Shown: in pieces, positions 16,075 to 24,756 of the stretch
Numbering within the stretch: position 1 is the stretch's first letter
How the letters are laid out: each line of letters opens with the position of its first letter
DNA from: Clostridia bacterium
GTDB lineage: Bacteria; Bacillota; Clostridia; Monoglobales; Monoglobaceae
Direction of reading: 5' to 3'
DNA: 38,995 bases
NCBI GenBank assembly: GCA_017436245.1
Contig: JAFSDN010000028.1
Span: forward strand, 1 to 38,995
Notes under the pieces: generated by a model
What the model saw: only the letters and a program-made list of their open reading frames with translations
What the model was told of the DNA's origin: nothing
Database searches by the model: none
Made by a program: the position numbers and the translations under genes

Positions 16075-17244
16075 ATGTATAAAGTTCAGACATTAAACAA
16101 GATCGCAAAAATCGGTCTTAATGTATTTGATGATAAATATACCTTTGGTGATGAAGTTGAAAATCCCGACGGCATTATTCTGAGAAGTTTCAATATGCAC
16201 GATATGGAGCTTCCCTCAAGTTTGGCTGCAATTGCAAGAGCAGGTGCCGGCACAAATAATATTCCCATTGAAAAATGCAGCGAAAAGGGTATTGTTGTTT
16301 TCAACACTCCCGGTGCAAATGCAAACGCTGTTAAGGAGCTTGTTATTGCAGGTATCCTCCTTGCATCACGTAAGGTTGTTCAGGGTATCAACTGGGCAAA
16401 GACTCTCATTGGCGAAGGCGATCAGGTTGGCAAGCTGGTAGAAAAAGGCAAGTCAAACTTTGTTGGTCCCGAAATTCAGGGCAAAACCCTTGGTATCATC
16501 GGTCTTGGTGCCATTGGTGTTCGTGTTGCAAATGCAGCTCATGCACTTGGCATGAACGTTATCGGCTATGACCCTTATCTTTCGGTTGATGCCGCATGGA
16601 GCATGACCCGTGCCGCTGTAAAGGCAAACGATATTGACACAGTTCTTGCACAGAGCGATTATATTTCAATTCATGTTCCTGCAACAGCTGACACAAAGGG
16701 AATGTTCAACAGCGACACCTTCAGAAAGGTTAAGCCCGGTGTTCGTCTTCTCAACTTCTCACGTGCAGAGCTTGTTGTTGACACAGACGTTTGTGCGGCA
16801 CTTGAAGACGGAACAGTTGCAGCTTACGTTACGGACTTTGCAACCGAAACTCTCCTCAAAAACGATAATGTTGTTGTTATGCCTCACCTTGGTGCATCAA
16901 CACCCGAAAGCGAAGATAACTGTGCTGTTATGGCAGCTCAGGAGCTGAAAGACTTTTTGGAAAACGGAAACATCAAGAATTCTGTTAACTTCCCCAACTG
17001 CGACATGGGCAAGGTTTGCGGTTCACGTGTTACCATTGCACACAAGAATGTTCCTTCAATGCTCACACAGCTTACTGATGTTTTTGCAAAGGACGGCATC
17101 AACATTGAAAATATGATTAACAAGAGCCGTGGCGACATTGCATACACAATGATTGACACACACAGCAACGTTGTTGACACAATCATCAATGACTTGAAGG
17201 CTGTTGACGGTGTAATTAAGGTATCTGCATACAACGAACAGTAA
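16075..17244 (+). CDS. serA: D-3-phosphoglycerate dehydrogenase
   Basis: SerA (389 residues) opens serine synthesis by oxidising 3-phosphoglycerate with NAD. The Rossmann motif GIIGLGAIGVRVA lies near residue 140. The catalytic set is R230 (in NFSRAEL, where ARGG is more usual), E258 (in DFATE) and H271 (in MPHLGAST). A C-terminal ACT domain (about 318-389) could sense serine. The protein lacks the extra intervening domain of the long SerA type. AAGGAG precedes the ATG; it is translated from the serC transcript. Confidence 0.95.
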   Translation: MYKVQTLNKIAKIGLNVFDDKYTFGDEVENPDGIILRSFNMHDMELPSSLAAIARAGAGTNNIPIEKCSEKGIVVFNTPGANANAVKELVIAGILLASRKVVQGINWAKTLIGEGDQVGKLVEKGKSNFVGPEIQGKTLGIIGLGAIGVRVANAAHALGMNVIGYDPYLSVDAAWSMTRAAVKANDIDTVLAQSDYISIHVPATADTKGMFNSDTFRKVKPGVRLLNFSRAELVVDTDVCAALEDGTVAAYVTDFATETLLKNDNVVVMPHLGASTPESEDNCAVMAAQELKDFLENGNIKNSVNFPNCDMGKVCGSRVTIAHKNVPSMLTQLTDVFAKDGINIENMINKSRGDIAYTMIDTHSNVVDTIINDLKAVDGVIKVSAYNEQ

Positions 17245-17258
17245 GTGTGATTTGATAT

Positions 17259-17321
17259 TGTAGGGAAGGATGCCCACATCCGTCCGGATTTCGGGTCGAT
17301 GTAGGCATCGACCCCTACATT
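17259..17321. repeat. Palindromic intergenic element upstream of rnpB
   Basis: The element is bounded by TGTAGGG and CCCCTACA, which are inverse to each other, and contains GGTCGATG-TAGG-CATCGACC. The same boundary words frame the inner part of the 36357-36499 element. It fills most of the gap between serA and rnpB. Confidence 0.65.
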
Positions 17322-17336
17322 TTTAATGGAATTTGA

Positions 17337-17685
17337 ATTCGGTAGATTGGGCGGTCGCGGGCACAATGGAGCAATCCTGTGCGTGAGGAAAGTCCGAGCT
17401 CCGCAGGGCAGGGTGCAAGGTAACCCCTTGTGAAGGCAACTTTAAGGAAAGTGCAACAGAAATATACCGCCGGATTTTTTCGGTAAGGGTGGAAAGGCGA
17501 GGTAAGAGCTCACCCACGCTCCGGCGACGGAAGCGTGCTGTAAACCCCACCTGGAGCAACACCTGATAGAAGAGGTTAAGTCGGCCCGGCGTCTCTTGGG
17601 AAGGTGGCTGAAGCCCTGCAGTGATGCAAGGCTTAGATAGATGACCGTCTTAAATGACAGAACTCGGCTTACAGATCTGCCGAAT
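17337..17685 (+). ncRNA. rnpB: RNase P RNA
   Basis: This is the catalytic RNA that cleaves tRNA 5' leaders. The conserved blocks are present in order: GAGGAAAGTCCGAGCTCC near the 5' end, ACAGAAATATACCGCC, GGTAAGGGTGGAAAGGCG, AGATAGATGACCGTC and ACAGAACTCGGCTTACAG at the 3' end. The P1 helix pairs 17337-17347 with 17675-17685 and sets the ends. I see no convincing promoter just upstream, where the palindromic element sits. Confidence 0.96.
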
Positions 17686-17697
17686 AATATGAACAAC

Positions 17698-17723
17698 AAA
17701 ACCCCACCGCACGGTGGGGTTTT
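17698..17723 (+). terminator. Terminator between rnpB and dut
   Basis: An 11-bp perfect stem (17698-17708 with 17713-17723), GCAC loop, with T tracts on both sides; it can serve rnpB on the plus strand and dut on the minus strand. Confidence 0.85.
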
Positions 17724-17729
17724 AACTTT

Positions 17730-18236
17730 TTATTTCCCTGTTGACCCAAAGCCTCCGTTGCGAACCTCGGTTGCATCGTCATCAACCGTGATTCCGTACT
17801 CAACAAAAACACCCTGGGCAAACGCCGTCCCTTCTTTGATAAACAAGGTCTTGCCCTCATGGGAATCATTTGTTATCTTTATAAAAATATGTCCCTCGTT
17901 GTCAGAATAATAATAATCGCTGTCAATTATTCCAACAGTATTGGCAAGCTGAAGACGGTACTTAAAGCCCAGACCGCTTCGGGGATAAATTTTCAGAACC
18001 CAACCCTCTTCAATCTTCACGCGGACACCCGTTGCCATTTTGATTGATTCACCGGGGGCAAGCTCCACATCCTTCAAAGCATAAAAATCATAGCCTGCCG
18101 AGCCCGATGTGGCACGCTGTGGCAGCTTTACCCTTTCAAAGGAATCATAAATGCCGATACCCGTGTTGAATGCATCCATCCAGCCAAGGATAAACTGTTT
18201 TTGACTCACTTTTTCAAATTTTGCAATTCTTTTCAT
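17730..18236 (-). CDS. dut: dUTP diphosphatase
   Basis: Dut (168 residues) hydrolyses dUTP to dUMP, keeping uracil out of DNA. The trimeric dUTPase motifs are present: SAGYDFYA, YPRSGLGFKY, the NTVGIIDSDY aspartate region, and the C-terminal arm NGGFGSTGK. An insertion YYSDNEGH follows IDSDY. About 35 residues precede the core. The start at 18236, after GGGGG, sits 4 nt after the DUF554 stop. It is the last gene of the long minus-strand series. Confidence 0.93.
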   Translation of the reverse strand: MKRIAKFEKVSQKQFILGWMDAFNTGIGIYDSFERVKLPQRATSGSAGYDFYALKDVELAPGESIKMATGVRVKIEEGWVLKIYPRSGLGFKYRLQLANTVGIIDSDYYYSDNEGHIFIKITNDSHEGKTLFIKEGTAFAQGVFVEYGITVDDDATEVRNGGFGSTGK

Positions 18237-18240
18237 AACA

Positions 18241-18954
18241 TTAACCCCCAAAAACATAATTAAAAAGCTCAATTCCCCAATAAACAGCAATGGGAACAAA
18301 CATTGCAGGCACAGAATTCATAACCTTGATTTTTGTTATTTTCAGCATATTGAAGCTGAGCCCCACAACAAGCAACGACCCCACCGCCGTCATTTCACAA
18401 ACAATAACTTCGGTCAGCACAGGCTCAAGGAATCCGGCACAAAGAGTAATCAAGCCCTGATACACAAGCACAAACACCGCCGACAGCATAACGCCAATTC
18501 CCAGCGCAGATGCCAGAACCATTCCGGCAATTCCGTCAATAAGCGACTTTGCAAACAAGGTTTCATGGTTCCCCGAAATACCGCTTTGAAGTGAACCCAC
18601 AATGGTCATCGCACCAACACAGAAAAGCAGACTTGCCGCAACAAAGCCCGACGATATTGAGCCTTTTTCCTTTCCTTTTCCAAGGCTGTTCTCAAGCCGT
18701 TGTCCAAGTCCGTCAAGCCTTGCGTCCAAATCAATCCACTCACCGATGAATGTACCCAAAGCCATTGAAACAATCACAACAAGCACATTCTGACATTCAA
18801 AAGCGCCATTCACACCAATATACAAAACACAAAGGGCAAGTGCATTCATAATGCTTGTGCTGATTTTTTCGGAAATACCTTTTTTCACAAGCAAGCCAAT
18901 TCCGCTGCCTGCAATAACCGCAAAGCAATTAACCAACGTCCCCAAAAACATCAT
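18241..18954 (-). CDS. DUF554 membrane protein
   Basis: A 237-residue integral membrane protein of the DUF554 (YdfK/YqgA) family. It starts MMFLGTLVNCFAVIAGSGIG, as family members do, has about six or seven helices, and contains GTFIGEWIDLDARLDGLG and SLIDGIAGMVLASALG. Function is not established. Its ATG overlaps the addA stop by 4 nt (ATGA) and GAGGTGAT lies upstream, so it is translationally coupled to addA. Confidence 0.92.
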   Translation of the reverse strand: MMFLGTLVNCFAVIAGSGIGLLVKKGISEKISTSIMNALALCVLYIGVNGAFECQNVLVVIVSMALGTFIGEWIDLDARLDGLGQRLENSLGKGKEKGSISSGFVAASLLFCVGAMTIVGSLQSGISGNHETLFAKSLIDGIAGMVLASALGIGVMLSAVFVLVYQGLITLCAGFLEPVLTEVIVCEMTAVGSLLVVGLSFNMLKITKIKVMNSVPAMFVPIAVYWGIELFNYVFGG

Positions 18955-21900
18955 ACAAAATCACCTCTGACCCACTCATTCATGTCAACCAGCTCCCCAC
19001 ATTCCAGAAAATACAAGCAACACTCGTCAACCGATGCTTCAAGAATTTCCTCCAATGCTTTTTTATAATATTTCATCTGAACATCATAACGCCTTGCCGC
19101 CTTTTTTGCCGCTTCCTTTGATTTTACAACATCCGTCTTGAAATCAAGAAGCACCGTGCGTCCGTCACTTTCAACAAAGAAGCAATCAATTGTTCCCTGA
19201 AGCAGAACCTCGCCCAATGTCCCCTCACCGTATATCTCGACGGCAGAAGCCTTTGTATAAAAGCTGAACTCGTTTTCACGTCTGACGGCATTTTTGAGTC
19301 GTTGCCCCATTGGACTTTCAAAAAATCCGGCAATCTTTTTGCAATCCACCATGGCCGCCTGAGCAGGGCTCAGAACGCCCTTTTCTTGCAGCTCATCCAC
19401 AACACGCTCCACATCATTTGCAGAATTAACCGCCTTGGGGTCAAGCATCTGCAAAACAAAATGAACAATCGTCCCACGTTCAGCCCCCGAAGGTGTTTCC
19501 AAATGGGCAACCTCCTCTGTTCGGAGCCGTTCAAGCAAGGGAACAAAATCCCCCTCCTCCGCCTGCATCCGCTTCACTTCGCTGACCGAAATCTTTACAG
19601 GAAGGGTTCCCAGATTCTCATTTGGATAAACAAAATCAAACTTTCTTTTTATCTCATCAAAAAAGGCTTCCTCCTCTGAGGCTTCATTGGAAATCTGCCC
19701 TTCAACCAAGCTCTCGGTTTCAAATTCGTCGGGACTCTGATGCACAAAAAATCTCATTCCAAAATCGCTCTGTCTTTCCGCCACGTCCTCGGAAATTCCG
19801 CAAAAATCCCTCAGCGCCTTTGCATCGGGATGGAGCATGAATGCCGAAACCAACCATTCACGGTAAGCCCCTGAGCCTCTCACATAAGGCAGTGCCGCAC
19901 GACCATTTTCGTCCCAGACGGGAGTCATCCATGATTTTTCACCCGCCCTGAAGGTTGATGTTATAATCAGCTTTTCCTTTGCACGGGTCAGGGCAACATA
20001 AAGGAGTCGCATCTCCTCGGACAAAAACGCTGTCTTCAGCTCCATTCCCACAAAAAACCTTGGGAGCGTTGAATACTTCACGCGCATTTTTGCATCAACA
20101 AAATATGCACCCATTCCTCCCATTCCGTCCCATATAACCGTTTTTGATGCATCAGACAAATTGAATCGGTGCGCTGTGTCCATCAAAAACACAACGGGAA
20201 ACTCAAGCCCCTTTGACTTGTGTATGCTCATGATTCTCACAACATCAGCACCCTCGCCAAAGGTTTTGGCAGGAACAAGGTCGCCCCCTTCGGCACGCAT
20301 GGTCTCAATATAATTCATAAAGCTGAACAAGCCGCTGAGCTTTGTTCGTTCAAAATCCGTGGCGTGCTCCACAAGCAGTCTGAGATTTGCCTGACGCTCT
20401 GCACCACGTTTGAGAGAGCCCACATAGGCATAATATCCAAAATCATAATATATACTGTAAATAATCCTGTCAACACTGAGAACTTCGGCATTTTTCCTCA
20501 ATCCGTTGAGCTTTTCAATGAAATCCGCCGCTTTCATGTTTCCGTCATCTGCCGACTGCACAAGAGCATCAAAAAAGCAACCACCCCGTTTTGAATTTCT
20601 GACCTCTGCCAGTTCTTCGGGGGTGAAATCCCACATCGGTGAACGCAAAACCGCAATCAAAGGTATGTCCTGTCTTGGATTGTCAATAATTTGCAAAAAT
20701 GCCATAACGGTCTGAATTTCCTGCGCCCCAAGATAGCTGTGCCCCACCTCGGTGTAAACAGGAATTCCGCAATCGTCAAAAACCTTTTCAATAATTGGTG
20801 CTGTGCTTCTTGGGTTTCGCACCAGAATAACAATATCACGGAATTCAATGCTCCGCATTGTGTTTTTCTCTTTGTCAAAAACCTCAAAGCCCTCACGCCT
20901 CAGCTTATTTATACGCTCAACCGCAAAGCGTGCCTCAACCTCGGTTTTGTTCAGCGCTTCAACAACATTACCCTCATCATCGGTCACATCCTTGCAAATC
21001 ACGTGGAATTCCGTATCATAATCCCCGTTGCAGTCCTCTTTGGGATAATACTCCGCTCCGTGCATCAGATATTCCTGCTGGGTATATTCCACATCGCCCA
21101 CCTCGGGCGACATAATCCGCTCAAACAGAAAATTCACCGTTGAAACAACATTTTCACGGCTTCGGAAGTTTCTGAACAGTTGAATCAGATGTCCATTCTC
21201 GCCTTCCCTGCCGTAGCTTTCATACTTATTCAAAAATAATTTGGGAACGGCATTTCTGAATTTGTAAATACTCTGTTTCAGGTCGCCAACCATAAAAATA
21301 TTGCTGTTGCTCCGTGATACAGCCCGAAAAATGGCTTCCTGTATGTAGTTGGTGTCCTGATATTCATCAACAAGAATCGCCGCATATTTCATCTGGAGCT
21401 TTTCGGCAACCTCGGTGCTTTCACCATTCTTTGTCCTCACCAGCCTCAGCATCTGATGTTCAAGGTCGTTGAAATCAAGAAAATTCTTGCTCCGCTTTTT
21501 TCGGGTGAACCGCCTGTCAAGCATCAGCACAATATTTTTGAGCGTCCTGAGCATGGGATAGGTATTCTTCATTCTAAGGAGAACCTCATCCTCATTTGCC
21601 GAAAAGCATTTTTTCAAATCCTCAATGGACTCCTTTGCCAAAGCCCTGAGCGCCTTGATTTTTTCCTGAGTTACCCGTATATCCTCTTCCGCCTTGGACA
21701 AACCGCTTTTCATTCTGGGAAACGCAAAGCAGTCAAGCTCGGACTTCACCGATGAATAGCTTTGAGGATTCATATGTTCAAAAACCCGACCAAGGCTTGC
21801 GGCCTCATCGTCAAAAAAAGGAACATAAGGATGGTCCTTTGGCAGTCTGTCAGCCATAACAGCTTTAATCTGACGGTAAATGCCAAGAACCTCGTCCCTT

Positions 21901-22565
21901 GTCTTTTCAACAAACTCGCACATCCGCCCTCTGAGCCAACCGTCCGAAAGCTCACCGTTTTTGTTAGCGTATCTGTACTCCCTCAAAGCCTCATTGAGCC
22001 ACCCCGACGGATCAGCCATGCTCCGGCTGAACTTGTGAAGATTCAGCACCGTTTCACGCAGGGTTGCATCATTTTTAATTCCGCCGTAGCCCATAACAAG
22101 GTCGGCAAAGGATGAATCTATATCAATTTTTTCATAAAACCTTTCAAGAACCTCGTCAAGAGCCTCTTTGAGCATAATTGAGCCTTCGGTTTCGGACACA
22201 AGAGAAAAATCAACAGGCAGGTCCGTCTGATAAATATTGCTCTTTAAAGTATTCATGCAAAAGGAGTGTACCGTTGAAATGCTTGATGAATGAATCAGCA
22301 ACTTTTGTTTTTGCATATGCTCGTCGTCGGGATTTTCACGCAAAGCAAGGTTAATTGCCCTTTTGATTTTTTCACGCATCTCGCTTGCAGCCGCATCGGT
22401 AAAGGTCAGCACAAGAAGCTCGTTCACCGAAATTTTGTCCTTTTCAATCATTTCAATGACACGCTGAACAAGAACTGCCGTTTTTCCCGAACCGGCAGCC
22501 GCCGCAAGCAAAACATTGCTGTTTCTGTATTCAATTGCCTCCCTTTGTTGCTGTGTCCACTTCAT
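18951..22565 (-). CDS. addA: ATP-dependent helicase/nuclease subunit AddA
   Basis: This is the 1204-residue RecBCD-like helicase-nuclease subunit for double-strand break repair. The UvrD-type helicase region holds Walker A AAAAGSGKTAVLVQR (about 20-34), LVDEYQDTN, and the late motifs VRIMSIHKSKGLEFP and LLYVALTRAKEKL. The C-terminal PD-(D/E)XK nuclease includes TVLLDFKTDVV and the QMKYYKKAL helix. The partner AddB is usually encoded just upstream; here the upstream neighbour is a pseudouridine synthase, so addB must lie elsewhere or be absent. The start has a weak upstream site. Confidence 0.95.
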   Translation of the reverse strand: MKWTQQQREAIEYRNSNVLLAAAAGSGKTAVLVQRVIEMIEKDKISVNELLVLTFTDAAASEMREKIKRAINLALRENPDDEHMQKQKLLIHSSSISTVHSFCMNTLKSNIYQTDLPVDFSLVSETEGSIMLKEALDEVLERFYEKIDIDSSFADLVMGYGGIKNDATLRETVLNLHKFSRSMADPSGWLNEALREYRYANKNGELSDGWLRGRMCEFVEKTRDEVLGIYRQIKAVMADRLPKDHPYVPFFDDEAASLGRVFEHMNPQSYSSVKSELDCFAFPRMKSGLSKAEEDIRVTQEKIKALRALAKESIEDLKKCFSANEDEVLLRMKNTYPMLRTLKNIVLMLDRRFTRKKRSKNFLDFNDLEHQMLRLVRTKNGESTEVAEKLQMKYAAILVDEYQDTNYIQEAIFRAVSRSNSNIFMVGDLKQSIYKFRNAVPKLFLNKYESYGREGENGHLIQLFRNFRSRENVVSTVNFLFERIMSPEVGDVEYTQQEYLMHGAEYYPKEDCNGDYDTEFHVICKDVTDDEGNVVEALNKTEVEARFAVERINKLRREGFEVFDKEKNTMRSIEFRDIVILVRNPRSTAPIIEKVFDDCGIPVYTEVGHSYLGAQEIQTVMAFLQIIDNPRQDIPLIAVLRSPMWDFTPEELAEVRNSKRGGCFFDALVQSADDGNMKAADFIEKLNGLRKNAEVLSVDRIIYSIYYDFGYYAYVGSLKRGAERQANLRLLVEHATDFERTKLSGLFSFMNYIETMRAEGGDLVPAKTFGEGADVVRIMSIHKSKGLEFPVVFLMDTAHRFNLSDASKTVIWDGMGGMGAYFVDAKMRVKYSTLPRFFVGMELKTAFLSEEMRLLYVALTRAKEKLIITSTFRAGEKSWMTPVWDENGRAALPYVRGSGAYREWLVSAFMLHPDAKALRDFCGISEDVAERQSDFGMRFFVHQSPDEFETESLVEGQISNEASEEEAFFDEIKRKFDFVYPNENLGTLPVKISVSEVKRMQAEEGDFVPLLERLRTEEVAHLETPSGAERGTIVHFVLQMLDPKAVNSANDVERVVDELQEKGVLSPAQAAMVDCKKIAGFFESPMGQRLKNAVRRENEFSFYTKASAVEIYGEGTLGEVLLQGTIDCFFVESDGRTVLLDFKTDVVKSKEAAKKAARRYDVQMKYYKKALEEILEASVDECCLYFLECGELVDMNEWVRGDFV

Positions 22566-22570
22566 TTTTT

Positions 22571-23467
22571 CTACCTTTTTTCAATAATCTTTCCCTTTAA
22601 ATATCCCAGCTCGCCTGCATCACTTTCAAAGTCAAAAACGATTTTGTATGCCCTGAGCTGCTGAAAGTCACGTTTGCCGTTTTTGGTTGCACCGTACTTC
22701 ACGTCACCAACCAAAGGACATCCCATATGGGCAAAGCCGGCACGAATCTGATGAGTGCGCCCCGTGATGAGCTGTGCCTCCACGTTTCCCCAATCATCCA
22801 GCTTTCTGAAAAGGGTCTCGCTGTACTTTGAGCCGCTTTTTTCGGTTTCAAAAAAATATATCTTTCTTTCCCCTTCGTTCTTCAAGGTATATCCCGCAAT
22901 CTTACCCGATTTGGGCAAGTTTTGGTGATTTTCAATTTTCAGCAAATAAAACTTGCTGATTTCACGCAAACGGATTTTTTCATTCATGGTTCTCAACGCC
23001 GATGCATTTTTGGCGGCAATAACAAGCCCCGATGTGTTTCTGTCAATCCGATTGCAAAGTGCAGGTGCAAAGGTCTGCTCGTTTTTGGGATTATACTCCC
23101 CTTTTTTGAACAGATACCCTTGAATATTTTCCAGAAGACAGCCCTTTTCGCCATGTGCCGCCATGCCCGAGGGCTTGTCTGCAACAAGAATGTTCCCATC
23201 CTCATAAACCACGCACAAATCCACATCACTTTCAAGATATTCAGGCACTTTTTCGGACTCCGGGAAAAACTCATCGTTAATATAAAGCTCCAGAACATCG
23301 CCCTGTTGCAGCTGATACGAAATTTCCTGTTTTTTTCCGTTTATTTTAACTCTCTTTTTCCGAATCCACTTGTATATCATCCCCATTGATGCATTCTTCA
23401 AAAGCTTTGACAAATACTTGTCAAGCCTCTGCCCTGCATCATTGGCTCCTGCAACAAATTTTTTCAT
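22571..23467 (-). CDS. RluA-family 23S rRNA pseudouridine synthase (RluC/D-like)
   Basis: A 298-residue enzyme with an S4 domain (about 12-75) followed by the RluA catalytic core. The catalytic aspartate D142 lies in NRIDRNTSG; the usual first residue is His, here Asn. RTHQIRAGFAHMGCPLVGD is the strong C-terminal motif. It modifies uridines in 23S rRNA; the exact sites cannot be told from sequence. It ends 5 nt before addA, giving tight co-transcription. Confidence 0.9.
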   Translation of the reverse strand: MKKFVAGANDAGQRLDKYLSKLLKNASMGMIYKWIRKKRVKINGKKQEISYQLQQGDVLELYINDEFFPESEKVPEYLESDVDLCVVYEDGNILVADKPSGMAAHGEKGCLLENIQGYLFKKGEYNPKNEQTFAPALCNRIDRNTSGLVIAAKNASALRTMNEKIRLREISKFYLLKIENHQNLPKSGKIAGYTLKNEGERKIYFFETEKSGSKYSETLFRKLDDWGNVEAQLITGRTHQIRAGFAHMGCPLVGDVKYGATKNGKRDFQQLRAYKIVFDFESDAGELGYLKGKIIEKR

Positions 23468-23506
23468 AAATCCACTCTTTTCCTGCAGTATATCTCACAT
23501 TTTCTG

Positions 23507-24715
23507 TCAAAACAGCTTTCGGTTTTCAACACCGCTGCACTGTCCGCTGTCATCAGAGCCTGCAACAACAACCGTTCCGTCTGCCTTCAAGCCCATAACG
23601 TGAAAATATCCTGCTGAAATTCCAACAATATCGCTCCACAAGTTCAGTTCCCCGGACAGCTCCTGAGAGGTTGTCACCACCGTTCCGTCCGACCTGAGTC
23701 CAACGGTCTGAAATGCACCTGCGGAAATTTTGACAATATCGCCCCAGTCCGAAACATTGCACATCCCCATTGAGTTGTCTCCAACGGCAACAACTGTTCC
23801 GTCAGCCCTTAATCCAACCGAATGATTGAACCCCGCCGAAATTCCAACAATATCGCTCCACCGGTCAACATTGCATTGACCAAAGGAATTATCCGTACAG
23901 CTTGCCGCAACGGTTCCGTCAGCTCTCAAGCCAAGAATATAGGCGCCTCCTGCGGCAATTTCAGTAATATCGTTCCATCCTTTCACATCTGCAAAGCCCT
24001 TGGAGCATACAACGGTTCCGTCGGATTTCAAGCCAACCTTGAAGGCTTCCTCATTGCAAACCGCAACAATATCCCGCCATTTTTTCACCGCATCACGGTC
24101 TTCATCCGATGTCACAACTACCCTTCCGTCTGCTCTTATGCCCATGGTGTCAAAGCACGCATCCACACAGATTATGTCATTCCAGCCCTCAACATTGCAT
24201 TGTCCCCAGCTGTTGTCGCCCTCTGCCGTAACCAGACCGTCACCCATAAGGCAAACCGAATAATTGGCTCCTGCAGAAATATACCTTCCCAAATCAGGTA
24301 TCCTTTTTATGGCATCCTTGTAATAATTGATTTCCATAAAAAGCAACGCCGCTTCAAGGTCTTTTCCGTCTTGCAGACAGCTTTCGCCCTTGCGGTATTT
24401 GACCTCATATATCTGCTGAGCGCTGTCCCTGTAATCGCCAAGCTCCTCAAATGCCGCCATTGCCTCATCAAACCTCTTGTGTTCAAGAAGGCTGACAGCC
24501 GCCATATACTTTTCCTCCTTGATTTGTTCGGGGGATTTCTCCTTTGTCTTTGTATTTTCAGCTTGTTTCTTCGGCAAATTCTGAGCCGTCAGACTCTCAC
24601 CTCCGTTATACCGAAAACAGTATACCGCAAAGGCAACAGCCACAGCAAACACCATAACCGCCAACAGCACTGCAGGCATCAAATACCCTTTGTCCTTTTT
24701 ATTTTCAATTTTCAC
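23507..24715 (-). CDS. Membrane-anchored protein with TPR-like stretch and RCC1-type repeats
   Basis: A 402-residue protein. Residues 14-34 form a membrane anchor with a short cytoplasmic N-terminus. A charged linker leads to a helical TPR-like stretch (about 68-130) with EEKYMAAVSLLEHKRFDEAM. From about 140 to the end are some six or seven repeats of roughly 35-45 residues of the form W-x-DIV-x-ISAG-(x)5-GLRADGTVV, often followed by GDNSxGQCNV. They match RCC1/BNR-type beta-propeller blades, so a displayed binding propeller is likely. The start is GTG 24715 after AAGGGG. Ligand and role are unknown. Its neighbours are RNA-modification and repair genes, which suggests no function. Confidence 0.82.
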   Translation of the reverse strand: MKIENKKDKGYLMPAVLLAVMVFAVAVAFAVYCFRYNGGESLTAQNLPKKQAENTKTKEKSPEQIKEEKYMAAVSLLEHKRFDEAMAAFEELGDYRDSAQQIYEVKYRKGESCLQDGKDLEAALLFMEINYYKDAIKRIPDLGRYISAGANYSVCLMGDGLVTAEGDNSWGQCNVEGWNDIICVDACFDTMGIRADGRVVVTSDEDRDAVKKWRDIVAVCNEEAFKVGLKSDGTVVCSKGFADVKGWNDITEIAAGGAYILGLRADGTVAASCTDNSFGQCNVDRWSDIVGISAGFNHSVGLRADGTVVAVGDNSMGMCNVSDWGDIVKISAGAFQTVGLRSDGTVVTTSQELSGELNLWSDIVGISAGYFHVMGLKADGTVVVAGSDDSGQCSGVENRKLF

Positions 24716-24756
24716 CCGATTGTCGTCCCCTTCAATCTTTTGTCTGTCAAGCTACT

